This document shows, one piece after another, positions 30,515-45,500 of a stretch of DNA of 64,000 bases. How positions within the stretch are numbered: the first letter of the stretch is position 1; every line of letters starts with the position of its first letter. The notes below the pieces were generated by a model. That model saw nothing but the letters and a program-made list of their open reading frames with translations, ran no database searches and was not told the DNA's origin. The stretch comes from Pomphorhynchus laevis (taxonomy: Eukaryota > Acanthocephala > Palaeacanthocephala > Echinorhynchida > Pomphorhynchidae). The stretch is from assembly GCA_012934845.2 (NCBI GenBank), contig WNNJ02000110.1:1-64000 (forward strand). Direction: 5' to 3'. Position numbers and translations under genes: made by a program.

Positions 30515-33500
30515 GTGAGCATTTTATACAATGAATACATAATTTAGGAATAAATCTTCAGAATATAAATACGCACGAAATATTTATTTTTATACATACG
30601 ATTTTAGTACGCTTTATACAAATCTAGGTTTAGTAGATATTAAAGAAGCGTTAGTAAAATTAATTAATCTTATATTCGGAAAAAGATATACATATATATG
30701 TTATAATAATTATAACGCCTATCTAACAAAAATTAAACCATCAAATAAATATAAATATATGGATAAAATTGAATTAATAGAATCCTTAAATATTTTGATA
30801 AATCAAAATTATTTAAAAGTAGGGACATCTATATTTAGACAAGTAAAAGGTGTTCCAATGGGTGGTAATAGTAGCCCAATTATAGCTGACTTGTTTTAAG
30901 CTTTATAGAATATGAATTTGTTCATAACTGTGTAAAAACTAAATCTAAACAATATAAATATATGAAATATATGTTTCGATACATTGATGATATATGTGTA
31001 TTTAACTCTAATAATTTTTATTCAATAAGTACTTGACCACGACGTCTCGACCACGATGTTTTCGCATTCAAATCTATCCCTCGTCTCTTTTCCTGCGGAT
31101 AAACCATCCTTTTTTAGGATGGTTCATTATTTTTGTGTCATCGTCACTAATATCACTCCTTCCACCTCCTTATCTCAACAAGCACGTCTCGACCACGATG
31201 TTTCCGTCTCGACCACGATGTTCCTGCGGATAAACCATCATTTTTCAACGACATCTCTCCTGTCGCATTCATCCGCATAAACAAATTTTCTCCATCTAAT
31301 CCTTCTTTAGCCCCTCTCCTGAAAATTGTCTTCAAGCATCGCTCTCACGCATCCTATGTTCTCTCTCAACGATTTAAACTCATGTCCTCTTCAACCACTC
31401 AAATTTCCCCTGATCGCACCCCTTCCAATATCGTTTAACTCTCTTCTGCCCGCATCGAAAAACGACGTTGCGAGGAGAACGGCGAAACATCTCTCTCCAT
31501 TCGAAACATCGACGGAAATTTTCAAGTTGTTCACAACCGCCCCTAAGTTCGATGGCGCTACATCTCTTCTATGTCTTAATATATATTAAAGATGATGTAT
31601 TTATTCTAATACATCTTTAATGCATCATTCTAATGCATCTTTGCTATATACTAAAGATGCATTCGAAAAATTAATTAATCGTTTATTCGGAATGATATAT
31701 ATACATATATATATGTTATAATAACTATAACGTCTATCTAACAAACATTCAACCATCAAGTAAATATATATGGATAACAGTGAATTATTAGAATCTTTAA
31801 ATATTTTAATAAATCAAAATTATTTAAAGATTGGGAGGAACATCTATATATAGACAAATAAAAGGTGTTCTAATGGAAGCAATAGTAGCCCAATTATAGC
31901 TGACTTATTTTTAAGCTCTATAGAATATGAATTTGTTCTTAACTGTTTAAAAGATAAATCTAAATTATATAAAGATATGAAATATATTTGTTCAATACAT
32001 TGATAATATATGTGTATTTAATTCTAATAAATTTTAATCAATAAATAAACAAATTTATCCAAGTAGCCTCATTCTTAATAAAACCAATATTAATTAAAAA
32101 GAAAGTATATATCTTGATATGAACATTAAATTAACGTCAATTAAAACTACTTTTAATTTACATCGTAAAGATGACATATTTAAATTTACAAGAAACATAT
32201 TTTTGCATGAGCATTCATGTATTCCATATAATATAAAATATAATACATTAAATAATGAAATTTTAAGAACTGCAACAATTTGTAAAGATATTGGTTTTCT
32301 TCAAAATCATTTAAATAATTTAATAGATGCATATTTTAAACTAGGTTACTATAAAAATAACATCAAGCAGAAAATAGTAAAATATATAAATCAACACAAT
32401 AATATAAAGAATAAATTTAAACTCTTAAGTGGCAAATTTTTTTAGATGGATAATAAAAAAATACCTGAATAAAGTTTTTATTCAGGTAGCCTTATTCTTA
32501 AGAAAACCAACATTAATGATAATTAAGATATTTAACTTTATATTCGGAAACATATACTATATATTTTATAATATAAAATATATTGAAATATATGTTTCGA
32601 TACATTGATGATATATGTGTATTTAATTCTAATAATTTTTAATCAATTAGTGAACAAATTTATCCAGAAAGCCTTATTCTTAACAAAACCAATATTGACG
32701 ATAAAGATGGTGTATATCTAGATATGAACATTAAATTAACATTAACTAAAACTACTATTAATTTATATCGTAAATATGACATATTTAAATTTACAAGAAA
32801 CATATTTTTGCATGAGCATTCATGCATACCATATAATATAAAATATAATACATTAAATAATGAAATTTTAAGAATTGCAACAATATGTAATGATATTGGC
32901 TTTCTTAAAAATCATTTAAATAATTTAATAGATACATATTTTAAACTAGGTTACTATAAAAATAACATCAAGCAGAAAATAGTAAAATATATAAATCAAC
33001 ACAATAATATAAAGAATAAATTTAAACTCTTAAGTGGCAAATTTTTTTAGATGGATAATAAAAAAATACCTGAATAAAGTTTTTATTCAGGTAGCCTTAT
33101 TCTTAAGAAAACCAACATTAATGATAATTAAGATATTTAACTTTATATTCGGAAACATATACTATATATTTTATAATATAAAATCATTTAAATAATTTAA
33201 CAGGTAATTATAAAAATACAATTTAAGTGAATATAGTTACAAATATTTATAAATAATGAATTGGTTCAGTTTAAAGATATAAAATATATATTTCGTTTTT
33301 ATAAAATATAGATATGATCTGTGTATTTTACTCTAATAATTTTAATTCAATAAGCAAACAAATTTATTCAGTTAGCCTTATTTAATGAAACCAATATTCA
33401 TGATATAGAAGGTATATATCTAGATATTAACATTGAATTAATGCCTAATTAAGATTATTGACAAAATTTTAGCAGCTTACACAATTTCCTAACGAATAAT

Positions 33501-36500
33501 TGCTTAATTTTAAGCAATTAAAATTAAGCTGATAATTCATTTGTTAGTTTCGTTCATTTGTTTTTAATTAGTGAAATTTTACAGTATTTTTTTGAAATTT
33601 AAAGTCCGAACGACTCTGATCGTTTCGCTATACACTCTCAATTTTCTATACAAATCATTAAAGTTTATTTAAAATTCTTTAAAAATTCTTTTAAGTCAGA
33701 AATCCGTATTTAGTCAAAATTAAAAATTAAACTTAAAATAAGTCATAAAATAAAAATTAAAATTAAGATAAATAATAGATAATATAATATTTTATGCAAT
33801 TTATATTTATTTCAAGCTAAAATTTGAAATTAAAATTAAAAATAAAATTCATATTTTATGAATTGAATAATAAATAACAGACGATGTATAAGAATAAGGA
33901 TTAGAGGTCATCAGGAAAAATGTCAATAAAATGTTTTTAAAAGTTTGTAAGATAAACGCTATTATCATTAATAGCGTTTCAATTACTGCAATTTTCAATT
34001 TATTTAATTTGGGAGATTATATTAATTTACTCGATTTAATTTAATAATACATATAATTTAATAAAATTTAAAACTAGATATAATTATTTTAAATTAGATC
34101 TAATTTTGAACTTGATATAGATAAATTTATAATAATTTATAAATAAATTATTTAAATTAATTTTACAACGTTTTATAACTTAAGTTATATTTAATTCATT
34201 TATGGCATTATATTCAATCGTAACCCAATCGAACGGTTTACATGGTATTAATGTCTTGTAAAATGTTTTTATTTTGCAAAATTAAAAAAAATACAAAAAC
34301 CTTCTTTATTGAACAAATAGACATTTAAATTTTAACACTTTAAAAGCACGTCAAACTGTTAATTAAAAGACTATTGTTGTTCTTGTACAAAACGACGAAT
34401 AAAAATATGTATTATATATATTTTATATATTATTTATATTTGTATACCAAATACGAATTTAAAATCAATTGCTGCAGTTTTTACAATTGTATGTGTTTAG
34501 ATTGTCATTAATATTAGTGACAGTGAAGACGAAAATGACGATTTAGAACAACAATCGTTAGATTACTTACCTAAACTTCTAAGTAAAGAGCTGTGCCCAG
34601 ACAAGTTTAATGCTATTCTTGAGGTTTCGATTACATATATACTATAATATTTGATCAAATATTTAGGACATATACCCGCAAAAGACAACTGAAAAACATC
34701 TTTTAAAAAATGAACTTGTTACCATTGAATATCAGGCTGCAAATCTCAGGTAATTTATTTTTTAATAATTATTTTAACACTCAGTTGTCTTTTAGTTCAT
34801 TCTATTTTCTAAACGCCTTTGTCCGATAAGTTAAATGTCTTTGTCTAATATATTAAATGCGTTCATTTTCTTTAAGGCCTTAATCTAATAAGTTAAATTC
34901 TTTGTCTAATATTTAAGGTAGCAGCGGAGTCAAATACGTGCCATTGATATATATTCTCCGATAAAATTTTATTTTCTTATGTAGATAATATTATTGATTA
35001 TTCATCCATAAATTGTTCCGCTTAAGAGTTTAAATTTATTTTTAATAATATGTTGATTTATATATTTTTTAGTAATCTTTTTTAATATATATATCTATAA
35101 ATTATTTAAATGTTTTTGAAGAAAGCCAATATCATTACAAATTATAGCAATTTGTAATATTTCATTATTTAATGTTATTACCCCCTAAATCCATAATCTC
35201 CTTCCATTTTCGCTTAGATAGTTTTACTGGAACGAAGAAGAAAATCTTCGTTCCAGTAAAAGGAAAATGTGGCGAAGAAGGTCTTCGCCACAGATTATAC
35301 ATAGAGGCAAGGGAATGCTGGATTTTTTCATCTATGTAAAACCATATTGCAAATATGATTCGTTGTATTGTCTGATAAAGGTTTTGTTTGTACTCGGTCT
35401 GATAAGTAATCTATCGTCTCATTGATTGCATTATTTGAACCACTTTGCTCTTCCATATCAAAGCTAGCATTTGTTTTTTCAAAAATTTTTTCTAAAATGT
35501 TCGGGCCTTTACTCATTTAATTTTATTCACGTAAAAATTTTGAAATTTTAAAATATATATAATTTAAAAATAGGAGCATCAAACTAGAAACATTTTTAAA
35601 ATCGCAATGCCCTAATACTGATTAAAAAAGTGTTTTAAAAGACATATTTTATGTTTTAATGTCATTTAAAGTTTTTTTTTAAACAAAAGAGTTCCTCAAT
35701 GATGGCAATGCTCCATGTGATACCTCCTTATTGCATTGGAACCATTCTCGTTGTCTGTAAAGGAAATCATAATTTTAATAAAATAAAAATATTTTCTCCA
35801 CTAACCGGCTTCGGTCCGCGGACCGGTGGTTGAGGACCACTGAATTATATCGTCAATCAAATTTAAAATTAAAATATTTATTATTAATTTATAAAAATTG
35901 ATATGATATTAAAATAGATAGACTCAGTTAACTGATCTTATTACGAATACGTTTAGGGTTTTATAACTTATGATATGTCTGAATTAAAAATCAATAACAG
36001 CCCCTATAAAGAATATAAATAATATAGAGAGAGTTTTACTGGAACAAAGAGGAAAATATATCCCTTTAGTTAAAAAATACAATATTTTGATAACTCCTAT
36101 TATCATCAGGATTAAAATAAAATTAATTGCAGGATTAATTCAATCAGGATTAAATTAAATCATCAGGATTAATTACATTTAATTTTAATCTTGATAATGA
36201 TAGTAGGAGCAATCGAAATGTTGTATTTTTTAAATAAAGGGAAATATTTTCGTATTCGTTCCAGTAAAACTATCTAATCGAAAATGGAAGGATATTATGG
36301 GTTTAGTGTGTACAAATAAATAATATCAAAGGAGCGAAACCTGATAAATTAGCACTTCCTGATGGACTCTAATCCTAATTCGAATACACATTCAAACGCA
36401 TAATTATAATCAAACAATTGTATTGAAAATCAATAACAGTCCCTATAAAGAATACAAATAATATAGAGAGAGTTTTACTGGAACGAAGAAGAAAATATTT

Positions 36501-39500
36501 ACCTTTATTTAAAAAATACAATATTTCTTAGCTCCTGCAATCATCATCAGGATAAAAATTTTATGTTAATGATGATAGCAGCAGCTATCGAAATATTTAA
36601 ATTATTTATTTAATGTATTTTTTAAATTAAGGGACATGTTTTCTTCTTCTATAATAATGCAAATTATGTTGAATTAAGGTTACACGAAAATAAAAATTTA
36701 CATTGATGTTGCATACAAAGATCTTAATGTTTCAATTTAAAATATGTGCTCTGACTAAAAATGTCTCAATAAAATTAATAAAAATATAATTATTAATTTT
36801 ATTTAATCAAAAATAGAATTTAAAATTTTATTGTACCAATCAATTATGTGAGTTGGATTTTATTGTTGGCTAATCTGAAGAAAACGAACTTTCATAACAT
36901 AAAAGCTATTTCGCCTAAATTAAGGCAAAAATTAATATGCGATACGTATTGTCTCAGTTGACTAGTCAGCTCACCCAAAACCTAAGTACGCCCTGTTCAA
37001 CTCGTAATAATATAAATAATATAAACAAATATATATAAATTAGAATTTATTAAAATTTTAAATAAATTTCTGTTTTTTTAAGACACATACTCTTGCACAC
37101 TCTTCGTATTAAAACGTTTAACGCCTTATATATTGTATTTGTAGAATAGTTTATCCGCACATCTGCAGACAACTTATTTCCTCACTTCTCTTCCCGCAAC
37201 TTGACTATTGTCTCAGTTTACTAGTCAACTCACGAAAATTCTTACTACGCTCTCTTCAACTCGTTATCCATACAGCCGCTTGTATCCTATAACGCCTCCG
37301 ACGCTTTGATTGTATTTCTTGCCATCAATTACTTCTCAATTGGACTAGCATTTCTCAATGCGTCACCGTTCACTTACTATTTCTTGTTTTCAGTTTCTGT
37401 GCACGACTCAATATCCTAACTTAAACTTTCTTACTCCGACTCAGTCCATATATCTTCTCTAACTCTACGATCCAGAGTTAGATCCTTCGCGCATATCATG
37501 TTTCTAAGCCACTAGCATGGAACCGCAAATTCCATGCAACTTTAAAATCTAAATTAAATGATTATATTTAATTGTGTATTTAAATTATGCTACATATTTA
37601 AATTATATCAAACTAGCAATAGTTTATTTATAATCGATTTAAATCCGTTAAATTTAAAACTTTAATCGCCTTAATCACAATACATTAGTGTATTATCTTA
37701 ACCTGAACGTATAAATACGTTTTTGATAGTATCGTTTCATGTCGTACACTACAAAACGATATTTTAAAACGATAAAATTTCGTTTTATTTGAAAAGGAGT
37801 AATAATTGAAATTAATTCACTTGTTACTAATTTAAGTAATACAATTTATTTTATAACATAATTTTATTTATTAATAATTTTTAATGTTCTACGAAATTAG
37901 TGACTGAATTTAGAGTTTAATTTTTCGTAATTAATCTATAATTGATGTAATTATTTGTTCGATATAGATGAATCAATTTCGATCAATAGTGAATCAAATA
38001 CAGTTAGATTGTAATGAATCAATTTCGAATAATAGAATTAAACGATTTATTAATCAATTAATTAATTATTAATTAATAATTATCAATTAATTTCGATAAA
38101 TACGATTATATTGTAATTTATTTACCAGGTACTTGAAATTAGGTAATTATAATATTAAAAGACTTGAATTAATGATGAAAACTTGAAATCAATTAATTTC
38201 AATTTTAAGATTTGTCTATTTTTACGAGTTTGTTTTGAAATATCTGATTTATTAAAAAGATATTTTTTTTCTCATCTCGAATAAAACAGACGTGAGTCAT
38301 CTGCGAAATTTAATAGCAGTAAACAATTGCTTAAAAAGATTGATGCGAAAAAGCGAATGATTGTTGATTTGCAGAGTCTTACAAACTCAATTAAACAAAA
38401 AATTGAAACTCTCCAAAAGCGTTTTCATGAAAAGAATTCCGTTATGGTCGCCCAGCTTGAGGATGTTCGTAACCTTGAAATAAAGGTATTTTTATTCTGG
38501 TATTTCTGTTTTTCTAATGCGCGGTACTTGTTCTAGAGACAGCATATTATTAATGATCAAAAGCATTGTCTAGCTAACATCACTGAACTAGAAAATCGAA
38601 TTCAATTTGTTAGTGATAAATTCAGATTCAAGAGTTGGAGGGTAGGTGTCTTGTACTTAAAATATTAGTTGTAAGTAAAAAATTCCTACTCAGACACTAT
38701 CATAAATACATTTTTCGTTGAATATTTCTATTAAGTTGCATATGCCATTATTTTTTTAGTAATTTATACGATATCGTTTTACCTCTATTGACTAGCAATA
38801 CGTTATATATTATGATAGCCGGACTTTGTCAATTGCTGATATAATTGCACTAACTTTTAGTTTATTCGATTTAGTCATTTTAAGAAGTTGGCACTGCAAA
38901 ATGTTTTGTATTCTAACGTCGGATCATTGGTCAGACACAGTTGATATCGACAAATATTACTATGTTATTAAACACTCAAATTAAGATGGATGAAATTATC
39001 TTTGTAATTATCTTAATATTCATAAAATTAGCATTTAATTTACCTATTAGAAATAAGTTTCATAAAATTAGTATTTAATTAGAAATGAGTGCATCTACAT
39101 TTGTTTTTATTTCATTTTTATTATCTTCATTTGATATGTAGGCGATAAATATGGATACAATTTAATGTAACTGTTTTGGTTTGAATTAAAAATATTTTGA
39201 TTGGATGTAGAGGAAAATAGAACATATAGCTTAATAATAAATAATTTAATTTAATAATTTATAGTTTTGAATAAAATGTGATATCGTGAATTTTATTTCG
39301 ATATCGCATTATCACGTAAATATATCATGGCTTCACTTCCATAAATCGAATTATGCTGCTGGAAATGTTTTAAAATTTAATTTAGTACACACTGATGTTT
39401 TGATCTCTTCATATTTTAAGATCTGAAATTTGAATTGTTAAACTAACCCCGTTTTTTGTCTGTTAGGACGTTGACGTGGATGGCGTCTTAACCGATTCAG

Positions 39501-42500
39501 ATCAAGAAATGATTTGCTTTCTTAAATCATGTTGTCCTGTCCCAAAAATAACCTATTTTATCAATCTTTACTTAACTGATAGACTGCCATTTTACGAGCC
39601 CAGACAATATAAAGCTCTTAGAATATCAAAAGTCGTTCATTCTGTTATTGTAAGTTTTTTAAGTTTAAACAAATAATTTTATTTTGACACGTTTAGATTA
39701 GAAAATCATTTTCTGTGATACAGTCAACTTTGCCTGTAGCAATGGCATTAATGTTTTCTCAAGGCGTCAATAACTCTCAAACTAAATCTAAAGTACGCTC
39801 GCTATAAAAATATTTTATTTTTAAATTAATTATTTTCTGCGCAAAAATCATTAAACGAGAAACATATATTTTAATACATTAATATATTTTTAATTAATTT
39901 TTTGTTCTCAATTGATTATTTATTTTTTTTATTTTTTTTAAAATTGATTATTTATTTTTTATCATCTTTCATTTTTTATCTTTAATTTCTGTATTTGCCA
40001 ATTTATTGTTGATAATTTTCCCAATCAACTTTAAAAAAATCAAGAATATTCGTCAATATCCTTGAGTTAGAAATTCTTTTCCTTTCCAATTTGCCTGATT
40101 TAACCAATTTAAATTTTCGAACGAATTTAGTAAACTCAAAATTTATTTATAAATGTTTTAATTGTTACTTTGTTAGAACTAATTTATTTATCGAGTATTT
40201 AAATATTTAACTTTGAAAATTTTTTATTTGACAAAGAAGTGCAAATAAAATTTTTATTTTAGTAAAATTCCGATTGAATTAATTATAAATTTAATACAAA
40301 CGTCATTTTTGTAAAATATTTTGATTTGACACTTTTAATAAACAAAAATTAAGAAACGCTTTTAATGAAAATTTTTATAAATCTAGGAGTTTTTAGATTG
40401 TATTATCATCTCAATTATTTTCGAATTGATCATTTTACAATTAACTTATGAACTTTAAAATATGCATAATCAAAACAGCATGTATTTGTCAGCAATATCA
40501 ACATTTTAATATAAATTTGTAATTCATTTTGATTAATAAGGTTATTTATTAAATCAACAGCAATTTAGTGCTCATGACATATAATTCCTGTCGATATAAT
40601 ATTTAAGCAAAATCGAATGGCTGCAACAGTAGCATAATCAAAACTATTTATCAAAATTAAAATTATTTTATTTCACGAGATTAGAAGAAGGCTGTGATAA
40701 CAAATTTATTTGTACATTAAATAAAATTATCATTGCGAAAAATATTTATTTACAACAAAATATTTTTGATCAATGTTTCCTCCTATGTGGCTGTGGAAAA
40801 TTGTTTTTTAGAAAGAAACTATTTATATATTTACTCGAAACACTCGTGTAAAAATTAAGATTAAAAAACATTAAAATCGTTATCATTAATTAATGTTTAA
40901 AAAATAAGTCATTGCGCTTTTAAAATAGATTTTAAATATTTTGGTTTTAATTGTTTTGTTTTTTTAGTCAAATGGTAACAATGTTAATTCTACTGTTTGT
41001 TTGAACAATAGCGACAGAAGGTATTTTCGAAATAAAAAGTTAATTTTATTGATTAAAATTAAATTAATTTTATTGAATACCAATATGGGATATTTTACGC
41101 CTTTATTTATATTTTTGTAAATTGTAAGAAAATCTTTAGAAATATTTTGCTTAACATTTTTATCCGATGATAAAATCTAATTGACTTTTCTTGTTTACAG
41201 TTTTAGTAATATTTTTTTATACTTTAGTGGCACAACGGGAACTAGCTTTTACATATGCAAAAGTAAGTTTGTTGTTCGTTTTTATTTATTGCAATAAACC
41301 CATATAGTCAACGAGAGTGACTACATTATGTTTTTACTGTAGATTCCAATCTACAAGCAGTTCCGTTAACATTCGGCCCTATAGATAATCACACAATACC
41401 GAATTTTGAAAGTCGATATTTTCTTCAGGAATTACGCAATATAGAGGATCAATTGGAACAAGATTTATGTAATGCTAGACTTTGGATCGAAGCAGCACTT
41501 CGGCACAGCAGGTTATTAATTTATCAGATAATTAATATTATATTCTTCGAGTAGACGAATTTCCGAAGCCGACAAAGCTACAAGAGTTTATCTACACGTA
41601 CTATCGAGAGGGATAGAGTATTGTCCTTATAGTATTATTCTTTGGTGTGAATATCTAAAGTGTTCGCGAACGTATAGATCTGTTGACCTTCGGAATATTT
41701 GCGAATCAGCTTTAAATTACACAAAGTATAACATTGATGTCGCTTGGAAGGTATTATTTGATACAAACCCTTTGTACTTTGCTAATATTTTGTATTATTC
41801 GACATATTGGATAGATATATAATTTATTTAATATTAAATTTATTTTATATTAAATATTATAATATTAATATTTTAATTTATTAAATATTAATAAAAAATA
41901 AAAAATAATTTAATTTTTAAATATTTTTATTAAATATTATGGAATTGTTAGAATAAAAATAAATTTTGTTAATAAATTTTTGTAAATAAATTTTGTTAAT
42001 AAATTTTTGTAAATACATTTTAGTAAATTTTTTAGATAAAAAGAAAAATTACTTTAAAGACTTTGCGTTTTTATAAGTCGTGTACATAATCACTGAAATT
42101 TAACCAATTTAATGTCAATATCGAATTTTTGAAAATAATTATTGCAAATATTGCAAGCTTGGTAATAATTTTATATTGCCGATCAGCAAATATTATATCT
42201 ACGTTTATCAATTCAGAGTCTTATCAACGTTTTAATTCAGAATTCAGATTTTTTATGCTTTAACAGTTTTGATTCCGAATATGCGACATTTTATTTTACA
42301 TTTTCAATTTATATTCAATAATCTTGTTGATATAATTGCGTTGGGATCATTATAGGTATCAAAAGTATTGATTTTTGTGGCATTATCGTACTAATTTTAA
42401 TTTTTAAATTTTATTAATTGTAAATAAATAATATAAATTTGGTAATCAATAAACTACGCAGTAAATCAGTATATATTTGTTCGCTTATGGATCACGTGCT

Positions 42501-45500
42501 TAATACGAAAAATTCTGTCGTAATATCTCGCAATGAAAGATGCTAAGTTAACTCTATGGCAAAATACGTATTGTTTCTTTGGTAAATTGTATTCAACAAA
42601 GTTAGCATGTCTAGCAGTTAGTATAAGAAATAAATTAAAGGCGCTGTTGAGACAAGTCGTTGAGTTAACTCAAGAGAGTGGTTTAACCACTAATAGAATT
42701 TATTTTAAGTAGTAAATGTGGATGGATCCACTAACATGTTCATCAATAAATTAAAAAAAATCAAATTCAGTACTGTAGATTGGCAAAGCATTGTAATAGA
42801 TTTATTGAAGTACCTGACATCATAAAGTACTAAGTCAGATTATCTCCTATAAAACAACATAATTATTTCTTAAATCTTTAATTTTCCCTACCAACTTTTG
42901 GTCGAGCATATATCCGGGTAAATTTCATTAAGATGTCAAGTGACGTTTCAATACATGAAAATCGTAACTATATAGTCGTACATATTATTTAGAACTTAAA
43001 TAATAGATTTTTTGAAGTACCTGACATCATTAGTGGTATATACTCATCATCAGGTTGTAATTATAATGTTCTAATTCATTCGCATTTCGTACTAATCATT
43101 TAATGCTAATCGTTTGATCGACTGTATTGGGTCAACCGAACTGATTTCGGAATGAATTTTACACAATTGAATAAATTAAATTTACATGTGAAAATCTACA
43201 TTATTTTGTCATTTTAATGACAGTATAAGAATAATAATTTTTTTTGTGGCAAATATGGACGGAACCACTTACAGATTAACCAATAAATAAAAATAAACAA
43301 AAGAAAAAATCAAATTCAGTACTGTACATTAGCAAGATGTATTTAAAGGATGCAATATGTCCTGTTTACCATTAACATTGCCGACAATGAATTTTAGTTT
43401 TAATGGACAAGATATATACGCCAGAGGGACAGATGTGAAATGAAGAAAGAGTAGGTCAAACTTTACAGAGGGCGATGAGTTGGATTGAAAGTAGTTGTTT
43501 AAAGGTGCTAAAAGAAGAAAAGGAGCAAATGCCGACGGAAAGACGGCTCTTTGCTAGTGGCTAAGAAACATGGTATGCGCGGATGCCATAATTAGTGTAA
43601 TATATAGGAATGGCTAAGATACCTGTATGACTGGATCGTAGAATTAGAGAAGATATATGGACTGAGTCGTAGGAAGAAAATTAAAGATAGGATAATGATG
43701 CGGATGCGCGGAAACGAAAAACAAGAAATAGTAAGGGCGTTGTGACGCGCTGAGAAATGCTAGACCAATTGAGAAGCAATAGATGACAAGAAATACGATC
43801 AAAGCGTCGGAGGCGTATTAAGATATAGCGTTTGTAAGTATTACGAGTTGAAGAGGGCGTAATGAGGTTTTGGGTGAGCTGACTAGGAAATGGACAATAG
43901 TTTAGTTGCGTGAAGAAGTGAGGACATAAGTTGTCTGCATATGTGCGGATTAACTATTTTACGAATACGTTGACGGTCACGGAGAAGAAAAGAGCAAGAA
44001 CGAACTTTTTCGGGAACGAAGGGTAAAAGAGAAAAATTGTTATCGAAGGAAAACACTAAGAAATTTCATATGGTCGACGATATGGAGAGGTTTACCCTCA
44101 GGAAGTACAGGAAAACATAAATATTACGTTGAGGGGTAGTCATCCATAAGACGCTAGATTTTTCGTAGTTTATGATCATCTGAATTGAATTAGGTAATTG
44201 GAAACTGCGATTAAGCATTCTGTGAACCACAAGGCAAGATCACAGACATTGGAGAAGCGAGAATGGGAATATAGAGCATGTAATTCGCATATTGCATGAT
44301 GTGAAAACCAAAGGATTGAGTTACTCGCGACAAGTCATTAACAAGTTGAGAGAAGAAAATTGGACCAAGTGCGGATCTTTTAGGAACGCTGCGTGTAAGA
44401 TGAGATGGACATGAAAAGATTGAACCACAATGGACGTATAATATGGTCTCAGAGAGGTGTAATGCGAACCACGTAACAATGTTACAATAGAAACCGTAGC
44501 GACGACGAAGGCAAGATATATATGAAAGATGGCTAATAACTAAGATGTAATACCAATAACTAAACAAACGTTATTGACTATTTATATCGCATATTTAGTA
44601 TAGAGTAAATCACTAGACAGTAAATCACCAAACAGTAAATCACCAAACAGTAAATCATCAAACAGTAAATCGCCAGACAGTTAATGTCCTAGACAAACGA
44701 GGTAATGTGAGGTTTCCTAAATAAGTAGTCATTTCTAGGACCTAAGCGGTCCTAGAAATGACTATTTATTTAAAACAACTCCAAATAAATACAAACTGTA
44801 TTTATTACGCAAACGGAGCAAAGCTTCTATAGGATTTTTTCAACGGTCTTTAAAACTTCGAATTCACTATTTAAAGCTAAAACTTTACAAGTTTTTAAAC
44901 GATTCGAATACTGTGCCTTAAGTATGGTATAAAATTGGTCACTCATTAAAACATTCGGTTAATCTTTTAGATTTCTTTTTATTTGAATAAAATGAAAATT
45001 TTAAAGACCAGATCTATAATCATAGGGCAAATTTTAATATAATTAGAAGTATTAAATAAGCTAACTGAGTCTTCGTATTTTATATTCCTATCCTTAACAT
45101 AATGTGCTACTCTACCACCCCTCTTAGGAGGGCATCTATCTCAACGTAACAATTGATAACCTGGAATAGATACTACGTTATCAAGAATGACATCGTGTAA
45201 CCATGTCTCAGAAATAGCCAACACGTTTGTATGCGTAGAATGTGTCCAAACTCTAACATCATCAAGATTCGAAATTAAACTACGAATATTTGTGTAGTTA
45301 ATAATAGGAGCACGATGAGACGTGCTACCCGGAGAATGCACATCAGCGTTCGGAATCAAACAATCGAAGCAAATAAGATTGCCCTCGTTACGAGTGGACG
45401 TCAACGCACAAACGGCCTTTTCCGGACAACTCGAAAAGCCCGGATAACTAGGCTATCTTCTCCCTCCAAAATGCAACGATTCAACTTAATCCTAGCTTCC

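Noticed and set aside
30515-30547. Last 11 codons of the frame starting at 30023
   Set aside because: They follow a GTGAGC donor, and exon 2 joins in phase 0 with SDSEDE-type sequence, so they are intronic.
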